This document shows, piece by piece, positions 1 through 9,356 of a DNA stretch of 44,665 nucleotides (position 1 is its first letter; each line of letters opens with the position of its first letter). Both the position numbers and the translations under genes were made by a program. Below the pieces are notes generated by a model. It was not told the origin of the DNA, ran no database searches, and saw only the letters and a program-made list of their open reading frames with translations. The stretch covers positions 1 to 44,665 of the forward strand of contig CAMCXP010000004.1 in assembly GCA_945883395.1 (NCBI GenBank), in the 5' to 3' direction. This DNA is from Melioribacter roseus P3M-2. Lineage in GTDB: Bacteria > Bacteroidota > Ignavibacteria > Kapaibacteriales > Kapaibacteriaceae.

Positions 1-16
1 TCGACCGTTGAAATAC

Positions 17-283
17 TTACTTGCGAAGTCCGAGTGCTGCGATGATCTCGCGGTAGCGATGAATCTCATTCTTCTGCAGATACGACAAGAGATTCTTACG
101 CTTTGCTACGAGCATAATCAGACCACGACGTGAGTGGTGATCCTTCTTATGTGTTGCGCAGTGTTGCGACAATGCTGCGATGTGCGCTGTCAGAAGTGCG
201 ATTTGTACTTCTGGCTTTCCAGTGTTTGCGACCGTTCCGCCATGCTGGGCGACGATTTCGGCCTTGCGTTCTTTCGTGATCAT
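17..283 (-). CDS. rpsO: 30S ribosomal protein S15
   Basis: 88 aa ORF, MITKERKAEIVAQHGGTVANTGKPEVQIALLTAHI...HHSRRGLIMLVAKRKNLLSYL, classic S15 sequence; last gene of the rimP-rpsO gene order. Confidence 0.98.
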   Translation of the reverse strand: MITKERKAEIVAQHGGTVANTGKPEVQIALLTAHIAALSQHCATHKKDHHSRRGLIMLVAKRKNLLSYLQKNEIHRYREIIAALGLRK

Positions 284-1236
284 GATGTCCTCCGATGCAG
301 GAATTGTTGTTGATACAAACGTGTGTCGTTTCTGTCGATCTCAATCTGCGCCAGCAGTTCGTCCACGGATTCATACGCGATCTCATCTCGCAGTCGTGCG
401 TGAAACACGACTTCAAGAGTTCGACCATACAGGTCTATGTCGATATCGAGGTAATTCACCTCGAGTGTCGGCACAACATCGTTCGTGAACATCGGGCGAA
501 CGCCAACGCTGGCCATGCCAACGACAACGCTTCCATCGATCACAGACGACACAACGTAGATACCATTTGCCGGAAGGAGTTTATGCTCCGGCATTTGGAT
601 GTTGGCCGTCGGGATACCGAGTGTTCGTCCTCGTTTATCTCCGTGGCCAACCACACCGCGCACGGCATAGGGTCTGCCGAGGAAGCGATGCGCTTCATCC
701 ACGCCACCTGTCCTTAATGCGTTCCGCACTTTCGTGCTACTTACGACCACGCCAGCGCATTCAAGCGGAGGAATGGGAACAACATTAAAGTCGAGTTCGT
801 GTCCGAGCTGTTGCAACAGCTCTTCATTACCGCCACGGTTCTTCCCGAAGGAATGGTCGTGACCAATGAAGAAATGTTGTACGCCAATGTCGTGTACAAT
901 GACTGTCCGGATAAACGCATCTGCAGGTATCGCAGCGAACTCACGTGTAAACGGCACCACAACAACCATGTCGATACCCAGCTGCGCAAAGAGGTCGCAC
1001 CGTTCGTCAATCGTGGTCAGCAGGAGTACAGGTTCGCGATCTGGACGTGCAAGCACGATTTGAGGATGCGGATCAAACGTCACAACAACCGTCTGCTCAT
1101 CATGTTTGCGCGCTGTTGCAATCATGCGCTCTACGATGCCGCGATGTCCGCAGTGCACGCCGTCGAATGTTCCCACGGTGAGTGCCGTCTTTCGATGGAA
1201 CACCATAGGGTCGTGTCCGTACCGCACGACGTTCAT
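280..1236 (-). CDS. ribF: bifunctional riboflavin kinase/FAD synthetase
   Basis: TVGTFDGVHCGHRGIV nucleotidyltransferase motif and GRTLGIPTANI riboflavin kinase motif; ATGA overlap with rpsO. Confidence 0.96.
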   Translation of the reverse strand: MNVVRYGHDPMVFHRKTALTVGTFDGVHCGHRGIVERMIATARKHDEQTVVVTFDPHPQIVLARPDREPVLLLTTIDERCDLFAQLGIDMVVVVPFTREFAAIPADAFIRTVIVHDIGVQHFFIGHDHSFGKNRGGNEELLQQLGHELDFNVVPIPPLECAGVVVSSTKVRNALRTGGVDEAHRFLGRPYAVRGVVGHGDKRGRTLGIPTANIQMPEHKLLPANGIYVVSSVIDGSVVVGMASVGVRPMFTNDVVPTLEVNYLDIDIDLYGRTLEVVFHARLRDEIAYESVDELLAQIEIDRNDTRLYQQQFLHRRTS

Positions 1237-1979
1237 ACAGCACCTCCTTGTGGCAGTACGGCAAGCATTTCGCTCACTGTGAGTGCCTCATCGATGGAAA
1301 AGCCGCCGCTGCGCGTGCGACGCAGCTTTGTGACATACGCCCCACATCCAAGTGCTTCGCCGCAGTCGCGAGCGATTGATCGAATGTACGTTCCCTTTGA
1401 GCACGATATCGTGCAGCGCACATGGGGCCAAGCAACTTCGATGTTTGTCAACGGATCGACACGAACCGTCCGTGTCTTCGGAGTAAACTCTTTGCCCTCT
1501 CGTGCTAGATCGTACTGACGTCGGCCTTGATGGCGAACGGCGCTATAATCTGGCGGCGTTTGTGCGATGGTTCCTTCGAACATTCGCAACGCCGTGATGA
1601 TCTGTTCTTCTGAGCGTGGGATGGCATCATCGGATACGGTAATCTCTCCACCACGATCGTCAGTTGTCGATCGCGCACCGAATTGGAATTCCACATCATA
1701 GGTTTTATCGTCGTCCTGAAGGAAGGCAATATCCTTTGTGGCTTTACCGAAGCAGATAACGAGCAAGCCTGTTGCCAGTGGATCCAATGTTCCGGCATGT
1801 CCGACGCGCTTTACGCGTGTTCGATTGCGAAGCTTTGCCACACAGTCGAACGAGGTCCAGTCTTCTTCTTTGTCAATGAGCGCGATCGCACCGTCCATTC
1901 GAGCTGCTTCCAGCCATTGGTCGATTGATCCCAGCGATGTAGGTGTCAACCGTGGTCGATCATTCACCATCACGATCAC
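1233..1979 (-). CDS. truB: tRNA pseudouridine(55) synthase TruB (start uncertain: 1979, 1970 or 1899)
   Basis: DKEEDWTSFDCVAKLR...VGHAGTLDPLATGLLVICFGKATK catalytic motif; ATGA overlap with ribF. Confidence 0.95.
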   Translation of the reverse strand: MIVMVNDRPRLTPTSLGSIDQWLEAARMDGAIALIDKEEDWTSFDCVAKLRNRTRVKRVGHAGTLDPLATGLLVICFGKATKDIAFLQDDDKTYDVEFQFGARSTTDDRGGEITVSDDAIPRSEEQIITALRMFEGTIAQTPPDYSAVRHQGRRQYDLAREGKEFTPKTRTVRVDPLTNIEVAWPHVRCTISCSKGTYIRSIARDCGEALGCGAYVTKLRRTRSGGFSIDEALTVSEMLAVLPQGGAV

Positions 1980-2340
1980 CGTGTTCCCAGCTTCCGTCCT
2001 TCGGCTTCACGCTATCGAGGATCGCGTCGATGCGATTGGCCCGATCAAGTGAATCATCGATATAGAACCGCAGTTGCGGAACGAATCGCAGTCGCACGGC
2101 CTTCGACACAAAGTGTCGCAAGCGTCCAGCTTCGTGCTCCTCGATATGACTCATGACTTCAGCCGGCGTGCGTTTGCCGCCGAAGACGCTCAGGTATACG
2201 CGGGCCAACTGAAGGTCAGCCGAGAGACGTATCTCCGTGACCGTTATAAAACCAGCGCCGATCTCTTCCGAGATCGATCTCAGTGGTGTAGCCAGAGCCT
2301 TCTGGATTTCACCTGCAACGCGTTCGGTACGGATGGACAC
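1960..2340 (-). CDS. rbfA: ribosome-binding factor A
   Basis: 126 aa, RTERVAGEIQKALA...ITVTEIRLSADLQLARVYLSVFG...LRFVPQLRFYIDDSLDRANRID; position between infB and truB. Confidence 0.94.
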   Translation of the reverse strand: MSIRTERVAGEIQKALATPLRSISEEIGAGFITVTEIRLSADLQLARVYLSVFGGKRTPAEVMSHIEEHEAGRLRHFVSKAVRLRFVPQLRFYIDDSLDRANRIDAILDSVKPKDGSWEHGDRDGE

Positions 2341-2343
2341 AGC

Positions 2344-5300
2344 TTAGGACAACTTTCGTTTGACTTCTGTTGTCTTGTACCCTTCGATGATGTCGCCATT
2401 TTCAAGGTCGTTGTAGCTCTGCAGACCGATACCGCATTCGTATCCGGCATCGACTTCACGAACATCGTCCTTGTTGCGCTTGAGCGACGCCAAGGTGCCC
2501 TTGTAAATCTCGAATCCATCACGTAGTACGCGAATCTTGTCGTTGCGTGTGATTTTTCCAGTCTGCACATAGCAACCAGCGATCGTCCCGAGCTTACTGA
2601 TCTTGAAGATTGCGCGCACCTCAACGGAAGAGGTAATCTCCTCTTTAATGTCTGGTGTAAGCATACCTTCGAGAGCCAGCTGAACTTCGTTGATACAGTC
2701 GTAGATAATCGAGTACAGACGCACATCAACATGTTCGGCCTCGGCGATCTTGCGAGCCGCTGGCGATGTATTCACTTGGAAACCAACGATCACGGCATCG
2801 GATGCCGACGCGAGCATGACGTCGCTTTCCGTAATAGCACCGACAGCCTTAAAGATGATACGCACCTTAACCTCGCTCGTCGAGAGCTTCTGCAGCGAGT
2901 CGGAGAGAGCCTCGACTGAACCGCTTACGTCTGCACGGACGATGAGACGAAGCTCCTTGACACCACCCTGCTGGATTTGTGCAGAGATGTCGTCGAGCGT
3001 CATGTGGCGCATTCCACGGAACTGCTGTTCGCGACGAAGCTGCTGACGACGTGTTGCCACGTCGCGAGCTTCTGCATCAGACTCCATTTCCAGGAGAATG
3101 TCGCCGGCATTTGGCAATCCATCGAAACCGGTGACCTGTGCAGGCATGGACGGCCCAGCAGATTCCATGCGTTGTCCACGCTCGTCGAACATCGCACGCA
3201 CGCGGCCAGCGAACTGTCCGCACACAAAGATGTCACCAACATTGAGCGTACCCTTTTGCACGATAACGGTAACTACGTTACCCCGACCCTTGTCAACGTG
3301 TGCTTCAATAACGGTTGCACGCGCGACACGATCTGGATTTGCCTTCAGTTCGAGCAGGTCTGCTTCGAGAAGAATCTTCTCGAGAAGCTGCGGTACGTTC
3401 GTTCCATGCTTCGCAGAAATCTCCGCAACCTGGAATTTTCCACCCCAGTCCTCGACCAACACGCCATGATCGGCAAGCTGTTGGCGAATGCGGTCGGCAT
3501 TTGCTTCTGGACGGTCGATCTTGTTGATTGCAACAACGATCGGCACATTCGCAGCTTGCGCGTGCGAGATAGCTTCGATCGTTTGAGGCATCACGCTATC
3601 ATCAGCGGCAACAACCAGCACAACGATATCTGTTACCTGAGCACCACGAGCACGCATAGCTGTAAAGGCTTCGTGACCTGGTGTATCGAGGAATGTGATC
3701 GTTCGACCTGATGGAGATTCTACACGATAAGCTCCGATGTGCTGCGTGATGCCACCGGCCTCGCCAGCCACAACGTTTGCATTGCGGACATAATCGAGCA
3801 ACGACGTTTTACCGTGGTCAACGTGACCCATGATGGTAACAATCGGCGACCGTGGCTGAAGCGTCTCCGGTGCATCGGCATCGTCGTGCACTTCTTGTTC
3901 AGCTTGGTCATCAAGAAACTCAACGTCGAAACCGTAGTCCGATGCGATCAGCGTGATCGTGTCCTTGTCGAGACGTTGGTTGATGGACACCATCAAGCCA
4001 AGACTCATACACTTCATGATGATGTCCGAAGCCGTTACGCGCATCAGATTCGCAAGGTCAGCAGTTGTCACGAACTCCGACAAGCGAAGGATCGTACCCT
4101 CACGTGCGAGTTCTTCTTGACGGATTGCCTCTTTCTCCTCACGTTCCATGCGCTTGCGCTGACGGAGCTTCGCACGCCCTCCCGTTGGGTTGAGTTCCAT
4201 GCCGCTCAACGTCTGTCGGATTGCGCGTGTGACATCGGAAGCCGACACCTGCGTACGCAAAACCTTGGCTCCGGTCTTCTTCTTCTTTTTGTCGTCCTTT
4301 TTCGCACCACCCGAAGGAGCATTTGGTCCAAATGATGGTCCATCGTTTCGACGAGGAGGCCCACCACCGACAAATCCACCGCCAGTGCCGCCCCCTTGAC
4401 CAGGACCACGTCCACGAGCCGCCAATGCGTCGCCAATTGCGCCGCGCTGGCCCCCTTCACGTCCACCACCACCAGCAGGACGATCCTGACGCTTGGGACG
4501 CGGTGGTGCTTTGGGTGTAAGGTCGATCTTGCCGATAACCGTAAGTCCACGCAGCTGCGCATGACCCGACGGGTTGTATTCAACTTCAATAACGCCCTTA
4601 CGACGGCGCTTGCCCTTCTTCTCATCACTCTCGGCCGTAGCTTCGTCCGACGCAGGTTGTGCATCGGTAGCTACTGGAGTAGCTGGAGCGACTATACCTT
4701 CCGGTGCAGCTACAGATACTGACTCCAGAGCAGTCGGCGCTTCAGCAACAACCTCAACAGCCGGAGCAACAGGCTCAGGCGTTGGAGCAACCTCGGCAAC
4801 CGGGGCCGTAGGAGCTACAGGCGCGGCGGATGTCACCTTGCCACTCTTGAGCGCCTTTTTCGTCTGCTCAAGCACCTTCGCTGCAGCTTCTTCCTTAGCC
4901 TTGATCGCAGCGATGTCAATCACTTGTCCAACCGACGGTCCACTAGCAACAGGCTGTTCGACATCAGCTGGTGGAGGCGCAGGCGCTTCTACGTGCTCAA
5001 CGACGTGCGCCTGTACAGGTTCCGCAATGGAGGCTTCCGCCTCTGCAACGTGCACATCAACATGTGCCTCTGTTGGTCGCTCGAGTCGCTCCTCGATCTC
5101 ACGCTCACGCTCGTGCGCTTCAGCGATCGTATCGATTGATACAGCACTACCCTGCTCGAGATGTGTCTTGCGTACTTGGTGTTGACGCTGAACCTTCTCG
5201 CGCTGCTTTTGCGCTGTCTTGAGCTCCTTGGCAAACTTCTCAATCACGAGATCAGTCTGCTCATCAGTGAGCACCGTGGTGGCCTTGTTCTCGAGCTTAT

Positions 5301-5394
5301 GCCCCTTTGATGCAAGGTATTCCACGATTGCATCACGACCGATGTTGATCTGACTTGCAACCTTGAAGAGCTTATTTCCGGCGGAACCTGCCAT
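2344..5394 (-). CDS. infB: translation initiation factor IF-2
   Basis: 1016 aa; G domain motifs VTIMGHVDHGKTSLLD, DTPGHEAF, NKIDRPEAN; long Ala/Pro/Val- and Gly-rich N-terminal linker. Confidence 0.98.
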   Translation of the reverse strand: MAGSAGNKLFKVASQINIGRDAIVEYLASKGHKLENKATTVLTDEQTDLVIEKFAKELKTAQKQREKVQRQHQVRKTHLEQGSAVSIDTIAEAHEREREIEERLERPTEAHVDVHVAEAEASIAEPVQAHVVEHVEAPAPPPADVEQPVASGPSVGQVIDIAAIKAKEEAAAKVLEQTKKALKSGKVTSAAPVAPTAPVAEVAPTPEPVAPAVEVVAEAPTALESVSVAAPEGIVAPATPVATDAQPASDEATAESDEKKGKRRRKGVIEVEYNPSGHAQLRGLTVIGKIDLTPKAPPRPKRQDRPAGGGGREGGQRGAIGDALAARGRGPGQGGGTGGGFVGGGPPRRNDGPSFGPNAPSGGAKKDDKKKKKTGAKVLRTQVSASDVTRAIRQTLSGMELNPTGGRAKLRQRKRMEREEKEAIRQEELAREGTILRLSEFVTTADLANLMRVTASDIIMKCMSLGLMVSINQRLDKDTITLIASDYGFDVEFLDDQAEQEVHDDADAPETLQPRSPIVTIMGHVDHGKTSLLDYVRNANVVAGEAGGITQHIGAYRVESPSGRTITFLDTPGHEAFTAMRARGAQVTDIVVLVVAADDSVMPQTIEAISHAQAANVPIVVAINKIDRPEANADRIRQQLADHGVLVEDWGGKFQVAEISAKHGTNVPQLLEKILLEADLLELKANPDRVARATVIEAHVDKGRGNVVTVIVQKGTLNVGDIFVCGQFAGRVRAMFDERGQRMESAGPSMPAQVTGFDGLPNAGDILLEMESDAEARDVATRRQQLRREQQFRGMRHMTLDDISAQIQQGGVKELRLIVRADVSGSVEALSDSLQKLSTSEVKVRIIFKAVGAITESDVMLASASDAVIVGFQVNTSPAARKIAEAEHVDVRLYSIIYDCINEVQLALEGMLTPDIKEEITSSVEVRAIFKISKLGTIAGCYVQTGKITRNDKIRVLRDGFEIYKGTLASLKRNKDDVREVDAGYECGIGLQSYNDLENGDIIEGYKTTEVKRKLS

Positions 5395-5405
5395 ACATCC
5401 TTCGA

Positions 5406-6872
5406 TTAATCCTCTACCTGTTCGTCACCGCCAGTTGAAGCTTCTTCTTCCGCTTCACCTGCTTCGGCGAGTTCTTGCTCGTACACCTCTGGTGTATCCT
5501 CGGCGTACGATTCTGCGATGTCATCGCTCTGACCGACTGCTGATTCACCGCTCTCGAGAGCAGTCGCTGCGTCTTCGAGGGCAATGAGATACGACTGGTC
5601 TTCGCGTTCTTCAAATTCTTCCATCATGATCGTGCGGATACGAACGATCTTTTCTTTCGGTATGATGCTCAAGAGTACCGTTGGGTCGGCTTCGAGAAAC
5701 TCACGTGCGGTTTCGATGCTTGCACGAACAAGTTGTTCGAAGATGTCACGACCAATTTCATCACGGAACTCAACGAGCTCGATGTCTTCTGCACCTTCCT
5801 TCACCAGCGACAGCGAGTAGCCGGTGAGCTTCGATGCGAGACGAACGTTCTGTCCCTGCTTACCAATAGCCAGCGAAACCTGATCGTCGGGCACCACAAC
5901 AGTTGCCTGGCGACCATCATCGGAGATCTGCACGTCGCGAACCTTCGCAGGCGATAATGCACGAGCGATGAACAAGCGTGCCTCGTCAGTGAACTCGATG
6001 ATGTCGATGTTCTCGTTTCCGAGCTCACGTACGATCGAGTGGATACGGATACCCTTCATGCCGACGCATGCGCCTACTGGATCAACACGCTCATCAAACG
6101 ATGTTACAGCGACCTTCGCGCGCTCACCCGGTTCACGGGCAATAGCTCGAATCTCGATGATACCGTCATAGATCTCAGGGATTTCTTGTTCAAACAACCG
6201 CGCCATGAATGAATCATCGGCACGGGAAAGGATAAGATCCGGGAGTCCCGTTGCACCACCGGAGCGGCGCACTTCCTTCAGGATCGCCTTGACTTGCTGA
6301 TTCTTCTTGAGACGCTCTGTTGGGATCTGCTCTTCACGCGGAAGACGCATCTCGACCTTATTATGCATCACAAGAATGTTGTTTGGACGAACCTGGTAGA
6401 TTTCGCCGATGATAACCTCGCCAACCCGTTTGGCATACTCTTCGTAGATGTTATCCTTCTCAACATCGCGAATGCGTTGGTTGAGATTCTGAATTGCCTG
6501 AGCAATCAAGCGACGTCCGAACGAGTCGGCAATGTTCTCAAGCGTAATCTCTTCGATGTGCTCGTCGCCGATTACCGGTTCATCACCCGTGGCTTCGCGG
6601 ACTACTTCAGCAGAAATCTGTGTTTCGGCATTCTCGACTTCTTCAACGATCTCACGCATGAGGTAGATTTCGATGTCGCCCTTCTCCATGTTCACGATGA
6701 TGTCAAAGTTGGCTTCAAGACCATACTTCTTCTTCACCATCGCAGACAACGTTTCTTCAACGATGCCCTGGAGGAGGTCGCGATCAATGCTCTTCTCACG
6801 AGCCATCTCATTGAAGGCTTCGATGATCAGCTTCTTGTTGTCGACTTGTTGTTTGACCTTGCGGCGTGCCAT
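5406..6872 (-). CDS. nusA: transcription termination/antitermination protein NusA
   Basis: 488 aa; GERAKVAVTSFDERVDPVGACVGMKGIRIHSIVRELGNENIDIIEF KH-domain signature; acidic C-terminus. Confidence 0.97.
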   Translation of the reverse strand: MARRKVKQQVDNKKLIIEAFNEMAREKSIDRDLLQGIVEETLSAMVKKKYGLEANFDIIVNMEKGDIEIYLMREIVEEVENAETQISAEVVREATGDEPVIGDEHIEEITLENIADSFGRRLIAQAIQNLNQRIRDVEKDNIYEEYAKRVGEVIIGEIYQVRPNNILVMHNKVEMRLPREEQIPTERLKKNQQVKAILKEVRRSGGATGLPDLILSRADDSFMARLFEQEIPEIYDGIIEIRAIAREPGERAKVAVTSFDERVDPVGACVGMKGIRIHSIVRELGNENIDIIEFTDEARLFIARALSPAKVRDVQISDDGRQATVVVPDDQVSLAIGKQGQNVRLASKLTGYSLSLVKEGAEDIELVEFRDEIGRDIFEQLVRASIETAREFLEADPTVLLSIIPKEKIVRIRTIMMEEFEEREDQSYLIALEDAATALESGESAVGQSDDIAESYAEDTPEVYEQELAEAGEAEEEASTGGDEQVED

Positions 6873-6881
6873 GATGTCGTC

Positions 6882-7346
6882 CTAGAACGTTATCACCATC
6901 CGAGCCTCTGCGATGTCACCCGCATGAAGCAATAACGGTGGCTTGGATTCTTTTTTTTGTTGCGTTGGTTGAACGTCGAGGCCCAGATCGTCTGCACGCA
7001 GAAGCGTACCCTGAATCACCGTTCCATCGGTGTGCACCACGCGCACCGTTCGACCAACATGTTTCGTCAGTTGCCATAAAAACTTCACCGGTGTCTCGGC
7101 TCCCGGTGAAGACACATCGACCGCCCGAAGGCGGCCGGCGAATTCGTCGTTCTCCAACCGCTCATCAAGTGCTCGGCTGACCGCTCGACAATGCTCGTGC
7201 GTTATCCCTGCCGGAGCATCCAGCATGATATCTACCACAAGCTGCCGTGCCTGACCACGAACTACTACGTCGATAAGGACAACCCCGACCTCGGCACATA
7301 CGTCCTCGATCATTGTCCGGATCCGATCCGGAAGGGTCTCCTTCAT
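6882..7346 (-). CDS. rimP: ribosome maturation factor RimP
   Basis: 154 aa; CRAVSRALDERLEN...LRAVDVSSPGAETPVKFLWQ; directly upstream of nusA. Confidence 0.93.
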   Translation of the reverse strand: MKETLPDRIRTMIEDVCAEVGVVLIDVVVRGQARQLVVDIMLDAPAGITHEHCRAVSRALDERLENDEFAGRLRAVDVSSPGAETPVKFLWQLTKHVGRTVRVVHTDGTVIQGTLLRADDLGLDVQPTQQKKESKPPLLLHAGDIAEARMVITF

Positions 7347-7382
7347 AGTTCTCCGTTATATCGTCGTCAATCACTAGAAACG

Positions 7383-7405
7383 AAAAAGTGGGCTCGTGAG
7401 CCCAC
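7383..7405 (-). terminator. intrinsic terminator-like hairpin between the acyl-CoA dehydrogenase gene and rimP
   Basis: minus strand GTGGGCTC-AC-GAGCCCAC followed by TTTTT; perfect 8-bp arms. Confidence 0.75.
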
Positions 7406-7421
7406 CCTATTCGATCGCGTT

Positions 7422-7429
7422 CAAATATA
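7422..7429 (-). promoter_or_regulatory. candidate Bacteroidota-type -7 box (TATATTTG) upstream of rimP
   Basis: matches TAnnTTTG on the minus strand; no convincing -33 TTTG; lies upstream of the 7383-7405 hairpin. Confidence 0.35.
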
Positions 7430-7469
7430 AGCAACTTTTCCACAGGGACGCACCCTATGGGTGCCTAAA

Positions 7470-8636
7470 TCATGGTGCAAATGCTCCCAAACCGGTGATG
7501 TCCTGGCCGATAATCAGGGTGTGCATTTCGTGCGTACCCTCGTAGGTTTTCACCGACTCAAGATTGGCAGCGTGACGCATCACGGGATACTCGTCCAAAA
7601 TTCCATTGGCACCATGAATTTCTCGGCTCATGCGGGCAATCGTGAGGGCCATTTCGCAGTTGTTTCGCTTTGCCAACGACACTTGTTGCGGACGTAAGGT
7701 GTTCTGCTCCTTGATCTTACCGAGACGCCAGCAGAGAAGCTGCGCCTTGGTGATCTCGTTCAGCATCCATACGAGCTTGTCTTGCGTAAGCTGGAAACCA
7801 GCAATTGGCTTGCCGAATGCAATGCGACTCTTTGCGTAGTTCAGTGACGAGTCGTAGCACGCCATGGCTGCACCAACCACACCCCAGGCAATTCCGTAGC
7901 GAGCTTGGGTGAGGCATGAGAGCGGACCCCGCAGGCCTTCCACACCTGGAAGAATATTCTCCTCAGGCAACAACACGTCCTGGAACACAAGCTCCGATGT
8001 GACCGAGGCGCGGAGCGAGTGCTTACCCTTCATTTCAGGCGCGGTGAAGCCCTTCATGCCCTTTTCGACCAGGAAACCACGCACAACACCGTCAAGCTTA
8101 GCCCAGACCACAGCTACGTCGGCCAAGGTTCCGTTGGTGATCCACATCTTGGCACCGTTGAGGATAAATCCTCCGTCGACCTTCTTTGCGTTGGTCGACA
8201 TCGATGCTGGGTTCGATCCGGCATCAGGCTCGGTAAGACCGAAACAGCCGATAGCGTCGCCGGCAGCGAGCTTTGGCAACCACTTCCGCTTCTGCTCTTC
8301 TGAACCGTACGTGTAGATTGGATACATCACAAGCGAGCTCTGCACGGAAGCGAACGAACGGATACCGGAGTCGCCACGCTCAAGCTCCTGCATCGCAATA
8401 CCGTAACAGGTGTAGTTGAGCCCAGCACAACCGTATTCCTGCGGGAGGGTTATGCCAAATAGACCGAGATCTGCCATCTTCTTCACCAAATGCAGCGGGA
8501 ATGTGCCCTCACGCGCATTGTGCTCGATAATCGGCAGGATTTCGTTGTCGACGAAGTCGCGCACTGTTTGGCGAACGAGCTTTTCCTCGTCCGACATAAG
8601 CTCGTCAAGCTGGTAATAGTCTGGATGCTGAAACAT
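7470..8636 (-). CDS. gcdH: glutaryl-CoA dehydrogenase-like acyl-CoA dehydrogenase
   Basis: DSGIRSFASVQSSLVMYPIYTYGSEEQKRKWLPKLAAGDAIGCFGLTEPDAGSNPASM...GKHSLRASVTSELV...ARYGIAWGVVGA...RHAANLESVKTYEGTHEMHTLIIGQDITG strongly resembles GCDH. The ORF track extends to 8684, but MFQHPDYYQLDEL at 8636 is the more likely start. Confidence 0.87.
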   Translation of the reverse strand: MFQHPDYYQLDELMSDEEKLVRQTVRDFVDNEILPIIEHNAREGTFPLHLVKKMADLGLFGITLPQEYGCAGLNYTCYGIAMQELERGDSGIRSFASVQSSLVMYPIYTYGSEEQKRKWLPKLAAGDAIGCFGLTEPDAGSNPASMSTNAKKVDGGFILNGAKMWITNGTLADVAVVWAKLDGVVRGFLVEKGMKGFTAPEMKGKHSLRASVTSELVFQDVLLPEENILPGVEGLRGPLSCLTQARYGIAWGVVGAAMACYDSSLNYAKSRIAFGKPIAGFQLTQDKLVWMLNEITKAQLLCWRLGKIKEQNTLRPQQVSLAKRNNCEMALTIARMSREIHGANGILDEYPVMRHAANLESVKTYEGTHEMHTLIIGQDITGLGAFAP

Positions 8637-8686
8637 GTTCTGCAATGGTGTTGATGATCGGAGCAGAGCTCCAAAAAAATACACGG

Positions 8687-8694
8687 CAAAGTTA
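8687..8694 (-). promoter_or_regulatory. candidate -7 box (TAACTTTG) upstream of the acyl-CoA dehydrogenase gene
   Basis: TAnnTTTG on the minus strand, 50 bp upstream of the preferred start 8636. Confidence 0.4.
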
Positions 8695-8739
8695 CGGTAA
8701 ATGCTCTACAGCAGACATCTCTGGTGTAGCTTCGTCGCC

Positions 8740-9282
8740 ATGAATCATACGCGCATAACGCAGCCGAACGCTGGAGAATTCCCGGAATACTATGCAGGGT
8801 ACATCACCCGTTATCTGGACCGTCCAGATGCCCTGCCGGTAGATGAGGCCTTGCTGACACAAGCGGAAGACCTTTCCGCGATGCTGGGTGGCCTCTCCCA
8901 AGAACAATCGGGGTTTCGCTATGCCGAGGGCAAGTGGAGCGTTCGCGAGGTGGTGGGACATCTCATCGACTGCGAGCGGATCTTCGCGCTTCGCGCCCTG
9001 TGTATCGCCCGCGGCGAACACCAACCGCTCCCAGGATTCGATGAAAACGCGTACGTCGCCAACGCGGGCTTCGATGCGCGGTCGATGGAATCCCTCCTTG
9101 AAGAATTCGCAAGCGTACGCGCCGCAACCATCTCTCTTGTTTCGTCGCTGTCAGAGGCGGATCTGCTGCGGCGAGGTATCGCCAACAACGGAACATTCAC
9201 GCCGCGCGCAATTGTATGGATCCTTGTCGGACACGTTGCACACCACGTGGCGGTGCTGCGCGAACGATATCACGTAGCATGA
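8740..9282 (+). CDS. DinB family (DinB/YfiT-like) protein
   Basis: FRYAEGKWSVREVVGHLIDCERIFALRALCIARGEHQPLPGFDENAYV...RAIVWILVGHVAHHVAVLRERY, DinB-like four-helix metal-binding pattern; start MNHTRITQPN at 8740. Confidence 0.88.
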   Translation: MNHTRITQPNAGEFPEYYAGYITRYLDRPDALPVDEALLTQAEDLSAMLGGLSQEQSGFRYAEGKWSVREVVGHLIDCERIFALRALCIARGEHQPLPGFDENAYVANAGFDARSMESLLEEFASVRAATISLVSSLSEADLLRRGIANNGTFTPRAIVWILVGHVAHHVAVLRERYHVA

Positions 9283-9296
9283 ACGCTGTAGCTGTA

Positions 9297-9304
9297 TAGT
9301 TTTG
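9297..9304 (+). promoter_or_regulatory. candidate -7 box (TAGTTTTG) upstream of kup
   Basis: TAnnTTTG, 53 bp upstream of the kup ATG, just after the DinB stop. Confidence 0.4.
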
Positions 9305-9356
9305 TACCGCCTCGATTCCGTAGAGGTGTTTCTGTTTCACGTCCGAAAGGTCCGCA

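Noticed and set aside
799-1518. 239-aa plus-strand ORF antisense to ribF/truB
   Set aside because: Shadow ORF of well-supported genes; low-complexity, Arg/His/Cys-rich translation with no family resemblance
2977-3711. 244-aa plus-strand ORF antisense to infB
   Set aside because: Lies opposite the conserved IF-2 core; no recognisable protein features
4574-5185. 203-aa Ser/Thr/Ala-rich plus-strand ORF antisense to the infB N-terminus
   Set aside because: Composition is the mirror of the Ala/Pro/Glu-rich IF-2 linker, not an independent protein
7450-7464. GCACCC-TAT-GGGTGC hairpin as a terminator of the acyl-CoA dehydrogenase gene
   Set aside because: No U-tract follows on the minus strand; kept only as context for the leader finding
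8660-8672. GGAGC-AGA-GCTCC hairpin next to an A7 tract as a terminator
   Set aside because: On the plus strand the tract following the stem is A, and on the minus strand the T tract precedes the stem, so the geometry is wrong for an intrinsic terminator
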